From JAWKZG01 sp041396125 (GTDB lineage Bacteria; Pseudomonadota; Gammaproteobacteria; Competibacterales; Competibacteraceae), in assembly GCA_041396125.1 (NCBI GenBank), contig JAWKZG010000003.1:124001-188000 (forward strand): a stretch of DNA of 64,000 nucleotides, read 5' to 3'. This document shows positions 26,486 through 35,910 of the stretch, one piece after another. The first letter of the stretch is position 1. Each line of letters begins with the position of its first letter. A program made the position numbers and the translations under genes. The notes under the pieces were generated by a model. The model did not search any database. It was not told the DNA's origin and saw only the letters and a program-made list of their open reading frames with translations.

Positions 26486-26747
26486 CGAGTCAGATACCGG
26501 ATCTGCTGCTATCGCAGGAACATCCCCTGATGCGGGAGACGCGGAGAAATGGGGGACTCGCCGGAGAGGACGAGCTTGTCGCTGTAGTCATCGCTATTGC
26601 ACCTTGCCGTAATGGACCTTACAAGGCTTTTAGCAAGCGTGATGCCAGCTTTTTTGATTAAAAAATTATAGCAATTACAGATAATTACAAAAAATATTAA
26701 CTAGAATATATTTTTGCATAGCTGATCTGCAGTGCGCAGACTGCGGC

Positions 26748-26773
26748 AGACTGCAGTGTGATTACTGCAGTCT
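26748..26773. promoter_or_regulatory. Perfect 10-base inverted repeat (operator-like) in the 26486-26914 gap
   Basis: AGACTGCAGT at 26748-26757 and ACTGCAGTCT at 26764-26773, spacer GTGATT. Extra CTGCAG/CTGCGG half-sites crowd 26727-26780. The 429-base gap lies upstream of the large membrane protein gene and downstream of the amidotransferase; no gene was recognised in it. It may be an operator for the PspA-type operon or a transcript hairpin. Confidence 0.5.
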
Positions 26774-26914
26774 ACTGCGGCGCTTCAGGACGGGAAATTT
26801 TCAGGTATCGGCAATGTCAGCGGGTAACCCGCCGAGCACCAGCTACAGATGAAATATGACCGGTATGTGCCGGGGCGGATCAGGCAGCTTATGGTCTGCT
26901 GCTACTCGTTTTTT

Positions 26915-27688
26915 TCAGGACCACTCATGCACGATGCCATCGCGAAACACCACAAATTCGCCAGGTTTCATGAGTGTCCAGGTTTCATTATCAGTAAGGG
27001 GCTTGGTCGCGATCACCGTAACGATGTCGCGCGGGGTGGTTTCCTGGGCAAAATCGACGATCATGTCATCATCGATCAGGCGGGCTTCACCGAACGGTGC
27101 CTTACGGGTTAGCCAGCACAGATGATTACTGCAATACGCGTATAAATAACGTGAATCGCTGAATAACAAATTACAAACCCCCAGGGTATTCAGTTCCTGA
27201 CTGAGTGTATGCAGCATCCGCCACAGGGTTGCCTGCCGGGCTGGCGGCTTCTGCCAGCGCTGGCGGATTTGATCCAGTAGCCAGCAGAATGCATATTCAC
27301 TGTCGGTGGTACCGACCGGCTGATAATATTTCAGAGGTCGTTTTTTGATGCCACGCAACTGACCATTATGCGCAAACGACCAGACCCGACCCCATAACTC
27401 ACGGGTAAACGGATGGGTATTTTCCAGGCTGACCCGACCCCGGTTGGCACGCCGGATATGGCACACCACGGTCAGACTCTTGATGGAATAATTACGAATC
27501 AGTTGCGCAATTTCGGATTCGGCACTGGCATTGGGATCGTGAAACGTGCGGCAGCCACGGCCCTCATAAAAGGCAATACCCCAGCCATCGGCATGCGGCC
27601 CGGTCCGCCCGCCGCGCTGCATCAGGCCGGCAAAGCTGAAACGAATATCGGTGGGTACATTGGCGCTCATACCCAGTAGCTCGCACAT
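26915..27688 (-). CDS. Class II glutamine amidotransferase (YafJ-like)
   Basis: 257 residues. Met is followed directly by the catalytic Cys2 (MCELLGMSANVP), as needed for an N-terminal nucleophile hydrolase. Other hallmarks: GPHADGWGIAFYEG, the CHIRRANRGRVSLENTHPF loop (Arg and Asn of the glutamine site), FAHNGQLRG, and GTTDSEYAFCWLL. YafJ-type proteins are stand-alone amidotransferase domains, relatives of EgtC and GatD-like enzymes; the acceptor is unknown. Confidence 0.92.
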   Translation of the reverse strand: MCELLGMSANVPTDIRFSFAGLMQRGGRTGPHADGWGIAFYEGRGCRTFHDPNASAESEIAQLIRNYSIKSLTVVCHIRRANRGRVSLENTHPFTRELWGRVWSFAHNGQLRGIKKRPLKYYQPVGTTDSEYAFCWLLDQIRQRWQKPPARQATLWRMLHTLSQELNTLGVCNLLFSDSRYLYAYCSNHLCWLTRKAPFGEARLIDDDMIVDFAQETTPRDIVTVIATKPLTDNETWTLMKPGEFVVFRDGIVHEWS

Positions 27689-27755
27689 GGTCTTGCTCTC
27701 TCTTACACCCTGCAGCGATCTTTTCCGCTCGGCCCTTCAGGCCCGGCCGCGAGGC

Positions 27756-28706
27756 TCAGGCCGCTTGCGGGCGACGGCTGAAACGGGCGCTGATCTGATC
27801 CCAGAACAGTTCGATGACCACACAGGCGCAAACGACGATTATGGCCAGAATCTGAATGCCTGTAACCGCTTCGTTCAGGATGAAATACGCCAGTAACGCG
27901 GCAATAACCGGCTTCAGGAAAAACACATAATTCGCTCGCGGCATATCCGACATTGCCGCTAGACCGCCCAGCCACAGCACCATCGCAATGGTCGTATTCC
28001 ACCAGCCCATAGCCATGATGGCCCAGTATTGCGAAGGTTCACGGTCGAACAGGGTGAGCGGATTTACCCAGATATCCCAGGCCGCCCCGACTGCAAACCA
28101 GAGCCCGATAGCGCCCAGCGCGAAGGTGAATGTGGTCATGCGGATGGCACCGTATTGGTTAATAAGGGGCTTGACCATCACCATATAAATGGCACCCAGC
28201 AAAGCGCAGCCAATCGCCATCAGCACACCGACGAAAGCCAGGCTGTCGACCTCGGCTAGCTGATACAGATACCCGTCCGTCATCAGCAAAATAACCCCCA
28301 CAGTAGCACCAATACCGCTGGCGATTTTCGCGGCGGGAACAGCGGTGCGGGTCAGCACGGCATGCACGATAACCACCCAGATCGGCATTGTGGTGACCAG
28401 TGTAGCGACCTGGATAACGGTTGCGTATTCCAGCGACCAGTGAAAAATCAGCTGCGCCAGTGCCATACCGAAAATCGACAGCAATAAAATACGCATCGGC
28501 TGTTCCCGCAAAGGCGTCCAGAGATCGCGCGTGCGCGGATTCAAAAGCGCGACCAGTACCAGGCCAGAGCCGCCCAGGATAAATCGCCAGACCGTCAGTT
28601 CAGGGCCAAAAACACCGGTTAACTTGGCAACAAACTCGCTGGATGCATGGCCTAACACACCCAGCATGATTGCCACATAGGCCCAAAAAGTAATATTCCG
28701 CGACAT
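27756..28706 (-). CDS. DMT superfamily (EamA) transporter
   Basis: 316 residues with ten helices in two EamA repeats. Visible landmarks: VWRFILGGSGLVLVALLNPRTRD, LLSIFGMALAQLIFHWSLEYATVIQVATLVTTMPIWVVIVHAVLTR (end of repeat 1) and YVFFLKPVIAALLAYFILNEAVTGIQ (end of repeat 2). Predicted metabolite exporter. Same strand as the amidotransferase downstream. Its promoter region, 28707-29047, is shared with the divergent TRAP operon. Confidence 0.9.
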   Translation of the reverse strand: MSRNITFWAYVAIMLGVLGHASSEFVAKLTGVFGPELTVWRFILGGSGLVLVALLNPRTRDLWTPLREQPMRILLLSIFGMALAQLIFHWSLEYATVIQVATLVTTMPIWVVIVHAVLTRTAVPAAKIASGIGATVGVILLMTDGYLYQLAEVDSLAFVGVLMAIGCALLGAIYMVMVKPLINQYGAIRMTTFTFALGAIGLWFAVGAAWDIWVNPLTLFDREPSQYWAIMAMGWWNTTIAMVLWLGGLAAMSDMPRANYVFFLKPVIAALLAYFILNEAVTGIQILAIIVVCACVVIELFWDQISARFSRRPQAA

Positions 28707-28891
28707 TAATATATCCCCAGCAGGATGTTTGTATAAAACACCACAGACTTAAGAAAAATGGTTTTAAAGACAGCAAACTGCCACATAATCTGGCGTCTGT
28801 TTATAGCTTCTATGCAGAGGCCAGGAATGCCGACGACAGACCAGACACTACCAGCAAAATAACGCACTTTGCGTATTAGACACGCACATTA

Positions 28892-28928
28892 TCTTGCAAA
28901 TTTGCAAAATCTATTAAGGTTTGCAAGA
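28892..28928. promoter_or_regulatory. TTGCAAA-type operator cluster upstream of TRAP operon
   Basis: A perfect 14-base palindrome TTGCAAATTTGCAA at 28894-28907 is followed by an inverted third site, TTTGCAAGA at 28920-28928, pairing with TCTTGCAAA at 28892-28900. It lies ~120-155 bases before the dctP start, in the AT-rich divergent region with the DMT gene. Layout suggests a LacI- or GntR-type binding site, but no such regulator is encoded next to it. Confidence 0.55.
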
Positions 28929-29047
28929 TTCTTGGAACACACGGTACTATGCTTTCACCAATTGGCAGAGCCGTTGGTAAAATTAATTACTATATTAAAT
29001 ATTTATATAAATAAAAAATTATTTATATAAGGGATAAGGAGGAAGTT

Positions 29048-30100
29048 ATGAGAACTTGCCTGAAATCTATTGTTACAACCGTAACAGTTGCATCTGTACT
29101 GACGTTTGCCAGTATTCCCAACGCCGATGCCAAAAAGCTGCGCTGGAAACTGCACGCTGCTTTCGGACAAAACGTTGCGGTTATCGGTCCCCCCCCACAT
29201 CGCGTAGCTGAAGCCGTCAAACGGATGTCAGACGGCGATTTCGATATCAAAGTCTTTGAGCCTGGCGCGCTGACTGGTGGTTATGCGTATTACGATCCGG
29301 TCTCGCAGGGTGCTATCGACGCCGCTTTCGGTACCCCAGGTGCCAACCAGGGCAAAAATATTGCGTATGCCTTTCTGTCAACCTGGCCGTTCGGCCCGGC
29401 AGCGCCCGAATTTGCAGCCTGGATGATGCACGGTGGTGGTGTGCAGCTGGCGGAGGAGTTTTACGCTCGCGATAACATCAAGTTTCTGCTGTGCGGCATG
29501 ATCCCGCCCGAAACCTCCGGTTGGTTTCGCGAGGAAATCACCAGTCTCGAACAACTTAAAGGCATGAAAATGCGTTTCTTCGGCCTGGGTGCCAAAGTCA
29601 TGCAGAAATTCGGCGTTTCCACCCAGCAATTAGCCGCTGCGGATATTTATCCGGCACTGGAGCTGGGCACCATCGATGCCACCGAGTTTTCCATGCCGGC
29701 AATCGACCGCACGTTGGGGCTTTACCAGATTGCCAAATATAACTACTACCCTGGCTGGCACCAGCAGTCGACCTCGAATGAACTGCTGATCAATATGGAT
29801 AAATGGAATGAACTGCCTGATAACTATCAGGCCATGCTGGAAACAGCCTGTACCGCCAGTATCGCGCAGATGATCGCCGATGGTGAAGCCTCGCAATTCC
29901 AGGCGATGATCGATAACGAAGCCAATGGCGTCAAGAACCTGACATGGCCTGATGAGGTTATCGGGGAATTCCGCAGCAAGTGGGATGAAGTCCTGCAGGA
30001 AGAGCTGGCCGCCAGTGAAGACCTGCAAAGAGTCTGGGATTCTTTCACATCTTTCGATGAGAAATACCAGGTCTGGGGTGCACGCGGCTATCTGAAGTAA
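29048..30100 (+). CDS. TRAP transporter substrate-binding protein (DctP family, TakP-like)
   Basis: 350 residues with signal peptide (IVTTVTVASVLTFASIPNADA) and strong Shine-Dalgarno (AAGGAGG). The ESR core reads KGMKMRFFGLGAKVMQKFGVSTQQLAAADIYPALELGTIDATEFSMP, with the conserved Arg that grips the substrate carboxylate, then YNYYPGWHQQSTSNELLIN. This pattern belongs to the branch including alpha-keto-acid binding TakP and annotated mannitol/chloroaromatic binders. Substrate is probably an organic acid. First gene of a dctP-Q-M-Q-M operon. Confidence 0.93.
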   Translation: MRTCLKSIVTTVTVASVLTFASIPNADAKKLRWKLHAAFGQNVAVIGPPPHRVAEAVKRMSDGDFDIKVFEPGALTGGYAYYDPVSQGAIDAAFGTPGANQGKNIAYAFLSTWPFGPAAPEFAAWMMHGGGVQLAEEFYARDNIKFLLCGMIPPETSGWFREEITSLEQLKGMKMRFFGLGAKVMQKFGVSTQQLAAADIYPALELGTIDATEFSMPAIDRTLGLYQIAKYNYYPGWHQQSTSNELLINMDKWNELPDNYQAMLETACTASIAQMIADGEASQFQAMIDNEANGVKNLTWPDEVIGEFRSKWDEVLQEELAASEDLQRVWDSFTSFDEKYQVWGARGYLK

Positions 30101-30128
30101 TTATCAGCTGACGTGTAATCGCGCTTGC

Positions 30129-30166
30129 AAAGGCTGGCTGATTAACTTGAGCCAGCCTTTATTTTA
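30129..30166 (+). terminator. Stem-loop after dctP (attenuating terminator or mRNA stabiliser)
   Basis: Perfect 11-base stem AAAGGCTGGCT / AGCCAGCCTTT with a 10-base loop, followed by ATTTTAT. It sits between dctP and the first dctQ. Such intergenic hairpins commonly let the binding protein be made in excess over the permease. Confidence 0.75.
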
Positions 30167-30193
30167 TCTGGTATACGACAAACGGTACCCAGG

Positions 30194-30859
30194 GTGGAAA
30201 AATTACTTTATTTAGCCGATTTTTTTGACCGCCCAGCCCGCTTTCTTGGCAAAGTTGCTGGGTGGATTATGCTGCCGCTGATCGGGGTAATCATGTTCGA
30301 TGTGATTACCCGCAAGATCGACTTTATCCGCATTGGTATGGCAGAACTCAATCTGCGCTGGCTCAACCCAATTATTTTTCAGGATATGGAATGGCACCTG
30401 CACGGGATAATCCTGTTCCTGTCATTCGGGTTTGGCTACCTCATGAATGCTCATGTCAGGGTGGATATTTTTCGCGAGATGCTATCGCATCGCAAACAGG
30501 CCTGGTTTGAATTATGCGGTCTGATCCTGTTTGCCATTCCCTATCTGTCACTTATCACTTATTTCGCTATCCGGTTTGTGCTGCTTTCTTTCTCGCAAGG
30601 GGAAGGTTCCGAATCATTAACCGGTATCGGAATGCGTTATATTATTAAAGCCGCCATGGTTTTTGGCTTCCTCCTACTGTGGGCTGCCTTCATCGCCACG
30701 ATGCTGCGTTTATTCGCGTATCTGTTCGGCGATGCCAACACCCAGCATGCTGCCGAAGGAAAGCTGGCCGTATTTGCTGAATCTGAAGAGCTGGAAAAAC
30801 ACCGCCAGGAGCTCGAGAAAGCTTCAGCCGAGCAAACCCATAGGGAGGCCACGCCATGA
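30194..30859 (+). CDS. TRAP transporter small permease (DctQ), first copy
   Basis: 221 residues from GTG 30194. Four helices (WIMLPLIGVIMFDVITRK; MEWHLHGIILFLSFGFGYLMNAHVRVD; LCGLILFAIPYLSLITYF; IIKAAMVFGFLLLWAAFIATML) with the DctQ hallmark E-W-H-L...NAHVRVDIFRE. The C-terminus is a charged Glu/Lys helix. It overlaps the following dctM by 4 bases (ATGA). Closely related to the second copy at 32582. Confidence 0.92.
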   Translation: MEKLLYLADFFDRPARFLGKVAGWIMLPLIGVIMFDVITRKIDFIRIGMAELNLRWLNPIIFQDMEWHLHGIILFLSFGFGYLMNAHVRVDIFREMLSHRKQAWFELCGLILFAIPYLSLITYFAIRFVLLSFSQGEGSESLTGIGMRYIIKAAMVFGFLLLWAAFIATMLRLFAYLFGDANTQHAAEGKLAVFAESEELEKHRQELEKASAEQTHREATP

Positions 30860-32453
30860 TGCCTGAATGGTTATTCGACCATTTATATGAATACCTGGGT
30901 GGATATATGTTCCTGGCCCTGGCGATGGCCCTGTTTACCGGATTTCCGGTGGCGCTGGCGCTTGGCGGTGTAGCCATGATGTTTGGCTTCCTGGGCATTT
31001 ACTTCGATCTGGTCAGCTTCAATGAGTTTTTCAATGTCCCGAACCGGATGTGGGGCGGTGACGGTGCCAGTGGCGCCGTACAGAATCCGGTGCTGGTCGC
31101 CATACCCTGTTTTATTTTCATGGGTACGATGCTGGAGCGTTCTCGGGTTGCCGACGATTTACTGCATATTCTGCAGGTGCTGTTGCGGCGGGTACCGGGT
31201 GGACTGGCATTATCCGTTACGGTGATGGGCACTATCATGGCTGCCACCACCGGTATCATCGGTGCGTCCGTGGTCATGATGACACTCCTGGCATTGCCGA
31301 CCATGCTGGCTCAGCGCTACAGCACACCACTGGCAACCGGCACTCTGGCGGCTTCAGCCACACTGGGCATCCTGATTCCGCCATCAATTATGCTGGTGTT
31401 AATGGCAAACCTGATGGCCATCTCGGTGGGCAATCTGTTTCTTGGCGCTATCCTGCCGGGTCTGGTGCTGTCAGCGCTGTATTTTTCTATATCTATGTCA
31501 CCAGTTCAGTGAAACCGGAATGGGCACCGCCGCTGAGTGAGGATGCGGTCGATATCGCGCCAGCCAACCGAAGTCGGCTTATGCTGTTCATCGCATTGCT
31601 GATCGGCGTGATTGTGCTGGCTCAAGTGCTGTCACATACCGCACTTGGTGAAACCCTGGATTTTGGCCTGATCGCTTTTTTTATTATTTTTGGGATGTCG
31701 ATGTTTTTCGGCAAGCGTGAAGGGCCAAGCCTGTTTGGCATGGTGCTGAAAGGCTTTATCCCGCCGGTTTTTCTGATTGTGCTGGTACTCGGTTCGATTT
31801 TCGGCGGCTGGGCTACACCCACCGAAGCTGCCGGTATTGGCGCTTTCGGTTCGATCATACTGGCTCTGGTCAACGGCACGCTGAGTAAAACGGTACTGTC
31901 CGATGTCTGCCAGCGTACCGCGCTGACAACCTCGATGATTTTTCTGATCTTTCTCGGCGCAACCACGTTTTCTTATTTTTTCCGCGCCCTGTATGGGGAA
32001 GATCTGATCATTGAGTTCATCGACCATCTCGATCTGGCACCCTGGGGTTTGCTGTTTTTGCTGATGGGCGTGGTTTTTGTGTTGGGTTTCTTTTTCGACT
32101 GGCTGGAAATCACACTGATCATTCTGCCGGTGTTTACGCCGGTCATGAGGGTGATTGCGCCGGAATTTGCCGCGCATGTCGGCATGGACGGCACTGAACC
32201 CATCAAGGCCATCGAATTGCAAGTGCTGTACTGGTTTGCAATTTTGGTCGCGATCAACCTGCAAACCTCATTCTTGACGCCACCGTTCGGTTTTGCGCTG
32301 TTTTATATGAAAGGGGTCGCACCTTCCAGCGTTAAAATGCAGGATATTTACCTTGGCATTATTCCGTTTGTGATACTACAGTTAATCGGGCTGAGTATCG
32401 TCCTGTACTGGCCGCAAATCGCGCTATGGCTACCGAACGCCATGCTCGAATAG
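30856..32453 (+). pseudogene. TRAP transporter large permease (DctM), first copy, one frameshift
   Basis: The first frame (30856-31512) runs LALAMALFTGFPVALALGG...GILIPPSIMLVLMANL and ends SALYF then off-frame residues. The second frame continues YIYVTSSVKPEWAPPL to the normal end LYWPQIALWLPNAMLE. One T missing from T5 at 31482-31486 explains it: the second copy reads SALYFLYIF at this point. Restored length ~532 residues, about 78 more than the second copy, mostly an extra stretch between the two halves (LFIALLIGVIVLAQVLSH...). Otherwise well conserved, so a sequencing error is quite possible. Confidence 0.88.
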
Positions 32454-32469
32454 GCCCCAGGAGGCTCCA

Positions 32470-32517
32470 GTCGCCAGTCTTTAGGGTTTTATTAAAAAAG
32501 GCTGGCGACGCTTTTTT
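32470..32517 (+). terminator. Rho-independent terminator between the two QM pairs
   Basis: Stem GTCGCCAGTCTTT / AAAGGCTGGCGAC (one G-T pair) around a 14-base loop, then GC and T6. It follows the first dctM and precedes the second dctQ, so the second pair may be separately transcribed or expressed by read-through. Confidence 0.85.
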
Positions 32518-32581
32518 GCACAGCGTCATGGTAACGCTGTAAGTTCTATTCCCAGCAAAAAAATATAAAGGTTAAAGACGT

Positions 32582-33247
32582 ATGCAGAACCATCCAAAAC
32601 TGTTGCTCCTGGCAGACAAATTGGAATCCATCGCCCAGTTCTTTGGCAAGCTGGGTGCCTGGATGATTATTCCACTGGTCTCCATCATTATTTTTGATGT
32701 CGTGACCCGTAAATTCCAGTTTATCCAGCAGGCAATCATGGCCAATTCGGCACTGTATGATTTTCTGTCGCCCACCAAACTGCAGGAAATGGAATGGCAT
32801 CTGCACACCGTTATTTTTTTACTCGCATTAGGGTACGCCTACACTAAAAATGCTCATGTGCGGGTTGATCTGGTACGCGAGAAACTTTCTTACCGCAAAC
32901 AGGCCTGGATCGAGTTTCTGGGCCTGATCTGTTTTGGTATCCCCTATCTGCTGGTGGTCGGTTATTTTTCCTGGACGTTTATCATGCAGGCCTGGGAGTC
33001 CAACGAAGGTTCTGCTGCCATGACCGGTCTCAGCCACCGCTGGATGATCAAATCGTTCGTGCTGATCGGCTTATCTTTACTGATGATGGCGGTCATATCC
33101 ACCATACTCCGGCAGATATTCTATTTATTCGGCCCCGCTGAATTGCGCGACAGAATACCCATGCCGATGCTCGCGACAGACCAGCCCCTGCCCATTGTCA
33201 AGCTGGATCTGGATGACAGCTCAGCCACGCCACCCCCTGCACGATAA
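32582..33247 (+). CDS. TRAP transporter small permease (DctQ), second copy
   Basis: 221 residues, the same length and plan as the copy at 30194: KLGAWMIIPLVSIIIFDVVTRKFQFIQ, LQEMEWHLHTVIFLLALGYAYTKNAHVRVDLVREKLSYRKQAWIEFLGL, GSAAMTGLSHRWMIKSFVLIGLSLLMM. Spacing to the next dctM is 76 bases rather than an overlap. It has no binding protein of its own and presumably shares the DctP at 29048. Confidence 0.92.
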   Translation: MQNHPKLLLLADKLESIAQFFGKLGAWMIIPLVSIIIFDVVTRKFQFIQQAIMANSALYDFLSPTKLQEMEWHLHTVIFLLALGYAYTKNAHVRVDLVREKLSYRKQAWIEFLGLICFGIPYLLVVGYFSWTFIMQAWESNEGSAAMTGLSHRWMIKSFVLIGLSLLMMAVISTILRQIFYLFGPAELRDRIPMPMLATDQPLPIVKLDLDDSSATPPPAR

Positions 33248-33323
33248 CGCGTACTGATGCAACAAACTCACTCTTAATAACACATCGTAAAACAACAACA
33301 ATACAACCAAAGGTTTCATATTT

Positions 33324-34688
33324 ATGTACTGGGAAGATTACCTGCCTGCCATCATGTTTCTTACCCTGGCACTCGGTTTGTTCTCCGGGTTTCCGGTGGC
33401 GTTCATGGTCGGCGGCGTCGGTTTGTTATTCGGGTTTATTGGCTGGTCCGTCGATTATTTCTCGCTCATCGAGTTTTACAACATCCTGCCTCGCGTCTGG
33501 GGCGGCGCGGCGGAAAATCTGGTGCTGGTCGCCGTACCCTGCTTTGTTTTCATGGGCACCATGCTGGAGCGCAGCGGCGTCGCCAGCGATCTGCTGGATA
33601 TTCTGGATGTGTTATTACGCCGCATACCGGGCGGACTGGCGCTTGCCGTGACCGTGATGGGCACGATTATGGCCGCCACCACCGGCATTATCGGTGCCTC
33701 TGTCGTGATGATGACATTGATGGCACTGCCGACCATGCTGCGGCAACGCTATAACACACCGCTGGCAACCGGCACACTGGCCGCCTCGGCGACGCTGGGC
33801 ATTCTGATACCACCCAGTATCATGCTGGTTATCATGGCCGATCTGCTGTCCATCTCGGTCGGTAATTTATTTCTTGGCGCTATCGTGCCAGGGTTTTTAT
33901 TATCCGCCTTGTATTTTCTGTATATTTTCCTGGTCAGTTCGGCCCGGCCAGACTGGGCACCGCGCCTGGCCGATGATGTCGGTCCCAAAACCACCATTGC
34001 GCTAATCATGATGATCATCAAAGGCTTCATGCCGCCAGTGTTTCTGGTCGTACTGGTGCTCGGCTCGATTTTTGCCGGTTGGGCCACCCCGACCGAAGCT
34101 GCCGGCGTTGGTGCGTTCGGCGCAACTCTGCTGGCCCTGTTTAACCGCCGTCTGAACCTCGAAGTCCTGAAAGATGTGAGCGAGCGCACAGCGCTGACCT
34201 CAGGCATGATTTTCTTTATCTTCATCGGTGCAACCACGTTTTCCTATGTGTTCCGTTCCCTGGGCGGTGAAGATCTGATTATCGATACCATTGAATATAT
34301 GGGCCTGAGTTCCTGGGGGTTGCTGTTTGTCCTGATGGGCACCGTGTTCCTGCTGGGATTTTTCTTTGACTGGATCGAGATCACCCTGATCGTGCTGCCC
34401 GTATTTTCGCCTATTGTTAAAATCATGGACTTTGGCGATCACATCGCCAGTGCCGATATCATCTACTGGTTTGCTATCCTGGTGGCGGTCAATCTGCAGA
34501 CTTCGTTTTTAACACCGCCGTTCGGGTTTGCCTTGTTTTATATGAAAGGGGTCGCTCCGCCCTCGGTGAAACTGCAGCAGATTTATGTGGGTATCATTCC
34601 GTTCGTGATACTGCAACTGATCGGTCTGGCAGCCGTGATTTACTGGCCTCAGCTGGCCTTATGGCTGCCCCACACTCTGCTCGAATAA
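33324..34688 (+). CDS. TRAP transporter large permease (DctM), second copy
   Basis: 454 residues, intact, ~12 helices. Signature loops GGLALAVTVMGTIMAATTGIIGASVVMMTLMALPTML, SATLGILIPPSIMLVIMADLLSISVGNLFLGAI, GWATPTEAAGVGAFGA, FFFDWIEITLIVLPVFSPI and NLQTSFLTPPFGFALFYMKGVAPP. Very similar to the first copy outside a shorter central linker. Transports the DctP-delivered substrate with sodium. Confidence 0.94.
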   Translation: MYWEDYLPAIMFLTLALGLFSGFPVAFMVGGVGLLFGFIGWSVDYFSLIEFYNILPRVWGGAAENLVLVAVPCFVFMGTMLERSGVASDLLDILDVLLRRIPGGLALAVTVMGTIMAATTGIIGASVVMMTLMALPTMLRQRYNTPLATGTLAASATLGILIPPSIMLVIMADLLSISVGNLFLGAIVPGFLLSALYFLYIFLVSSARPDWAPRLADDVGPKTTIALIMMIIKGFMPPVFLVVLVLGSIFAGWATPTEAAGVGAFGATLLALFNRRLNLEVLKDVSERTALTSGMIFFIFIGATTFSYVFRSLGGEDLIIDTIEYMGLSSWGLLFVLMGTVFLLGFFFDWIEITLIVLPVFSPIVKIMDFGDHIASADIIYWFAILVAVNLQTSFLTPPFGFALFYMKGVAPPSVKLQQIYVGIIPFVILQLIGLAAVIYWPQLALWLPHTLLE

Positions 34689-34710
34689 GCACAATTCAAT
34701 TAAGCATCTG

Positions 34711-34781
34711 CGGCATAACGCAGCGCTATCAACGCCTGTGTTCGACGTTGCGTTACTGCCGAATCATGGCCTGCGCCATGA
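34711..34781. terminator. Hairpins downstream of the TRAP operon
   Basis: CGGCATAACGCA (34711-34722) pairs with TGCGTTACTGCCG (34749-34761, one bulge), followed by a second perfect hairpin TCATGGC / GCCATGA (34764-34781). No T-run. Probably 3' end structures of the TRAP operon just upstream of the oxidoreductase gene. Confidence 0.5.
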
Positions 34782-34821
34782 CCTCGGCGCCTGACTGGAT
34801 TTTTTACCGGACCATTGCATT

Positions 34822-35907
34822 ATGAGTCATTTATTCAGCCCCGTTACCCTGCGCGGCCTCACCTTGCCGAACCGCATTATTGTGTCCTCGATGTGCCAAT
34901 ACAATGCCCAGCACGGCAATGCCAATGACTGGCATTTGATGCATCTGGGCCAGTTCTGCATGGGCGCGGCAGCGCTGGTCATGACGGAAGCCACCGCCGT
35001 CTCGGCCACCGGGCGTATCTCGCAGCAATGCCTCGGCCTGTATAACGACGACAACGAACAGGCGCTGCAGCGGGTACTCGAATTCTGCCGCCAATACGGT
35101 GTTACCGCACTCGGCATTCAGCTCGCCCATGCCGGCCGCAAAGCCTCCACCCAGCGCCCGCTGGACGGTGGCAAACCTTTGCCTGCAGAGACAGCCTGGC
35201 CAACCGTAGCACCGTCTGCACTGCCCTACGCGCCCGACTGGCACACCCCGCAAGCGCTGGACCGGGCCGGTCTGGCGCAAGTCAAAGCGGAGTTTGTCGC
35301 CAGTGCCGAGCGGGCGGCCCGACTGGGCTTCGAGGTCGCCGAACTGCACGCCGGGCACGGTTATCTGCTGCATCAGTTTTTATCCCCGCTTAGCAATCAG
35401 CGGGATGATGAATACGGCGGCAGCACCGCCAATCGCTGCCGTTATGTGCTGGAAGTGTTTGCCGCTGTGCGGGCGGTCTGGCCGCAGGACAAACCCTGCG
35501 GTATCCGCGTCTCTGCCAGCGACTGGGTCGAGGGCGGCTGGAGCCTGGCCGAAACCGTCGAGCTGGCGCACGTGTTGCAGGAACTGGGCTGTGATTTTAT
35601 GGATGTGACCAGTGGTGGTCTGGACCCGCGGCAGAACATTCCCGTTGGGCCCGGTTATCAAGTGCCGTTTGCAGCCGAAGTCAAAGCCAAAACCGGTTTG
35701 CACACCTGGAGCGTGGGTATGATCACCCAGCCCCGTCAGGCCGAAGATATTATCGCCAGCGGCCAGTCCGATTGCGTGGCACTGGCGCGGGCCATGATGT
35801 TCAATCCTCGCTGGGCCTGGCAGGCAGCGCTGGAGCTGGGTGCAGAAACGGCTTATTCGCCCATGTACGCCCGCTGCAAACCGTCCGTCTGGCCCGGTGC
35901 GAAGTAA
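34822..35907 (+). CDS. NADH:flavin oxidoreductase, old yellow enzyme family (YqjM-like)
   Basis: 361 residues, FMN TIM barrel. Landmarks: N-terminal LFSPVTLRGLTLPNRIIVSSMCQYNA (YqjM-type Cys at residue ~25), QLAHAGRKAS, ELHAGHGYLLHQFLSPLSNQRDDEYGGS with active-site His pair, IRVSASDWVEGGW, and C-terminal SVGMITQPRQAEDIIASGQSDCVALARAMMFNPRW. Reduces activated C=C bonds of enones or similar. Convergent with pyruvate kinase, only 3 bases between stops. Confidence 0.94.
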   Translation: MSHLFSPVTLRGLTLPNRIIVSSMCQYNAQHGNANDWHLMHLGQFCMGAAALVMTEATAVSATGRISQQCLGLYNDDNEQALQRVLEFCRQYGVTALGIQLAHAGRKASTQRPLDGGKPLPAETAWPTVAPSALPYAPDWHTPQALDRAGLAQVKAEFVASAERAARLGFEVAELHAGHGYLLHQFLSPLSNQRDDEYGGSTANRCRYVLEVFAAVRAVWPQDKPCGIRVSASDWVEGGWSLAETVELAHVLQELGCDFMDVTSGGLDPRQNIPVGPGYQVPFAAEVKAKTGLHTWSVGMITQPRQAEDIIASGQSDCVALARAMMFNPRWAWQAALELGAETAYSPMYARCKPSVWPGAK

Positions 35908-35910
35908 GCG

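Noticed and set aside
31622..32264. Long minus-strand frames opposite the TRAP permeases
   Set aside because: Antisense shadows of DctM; the plus-strand products are unmistakable permeases.
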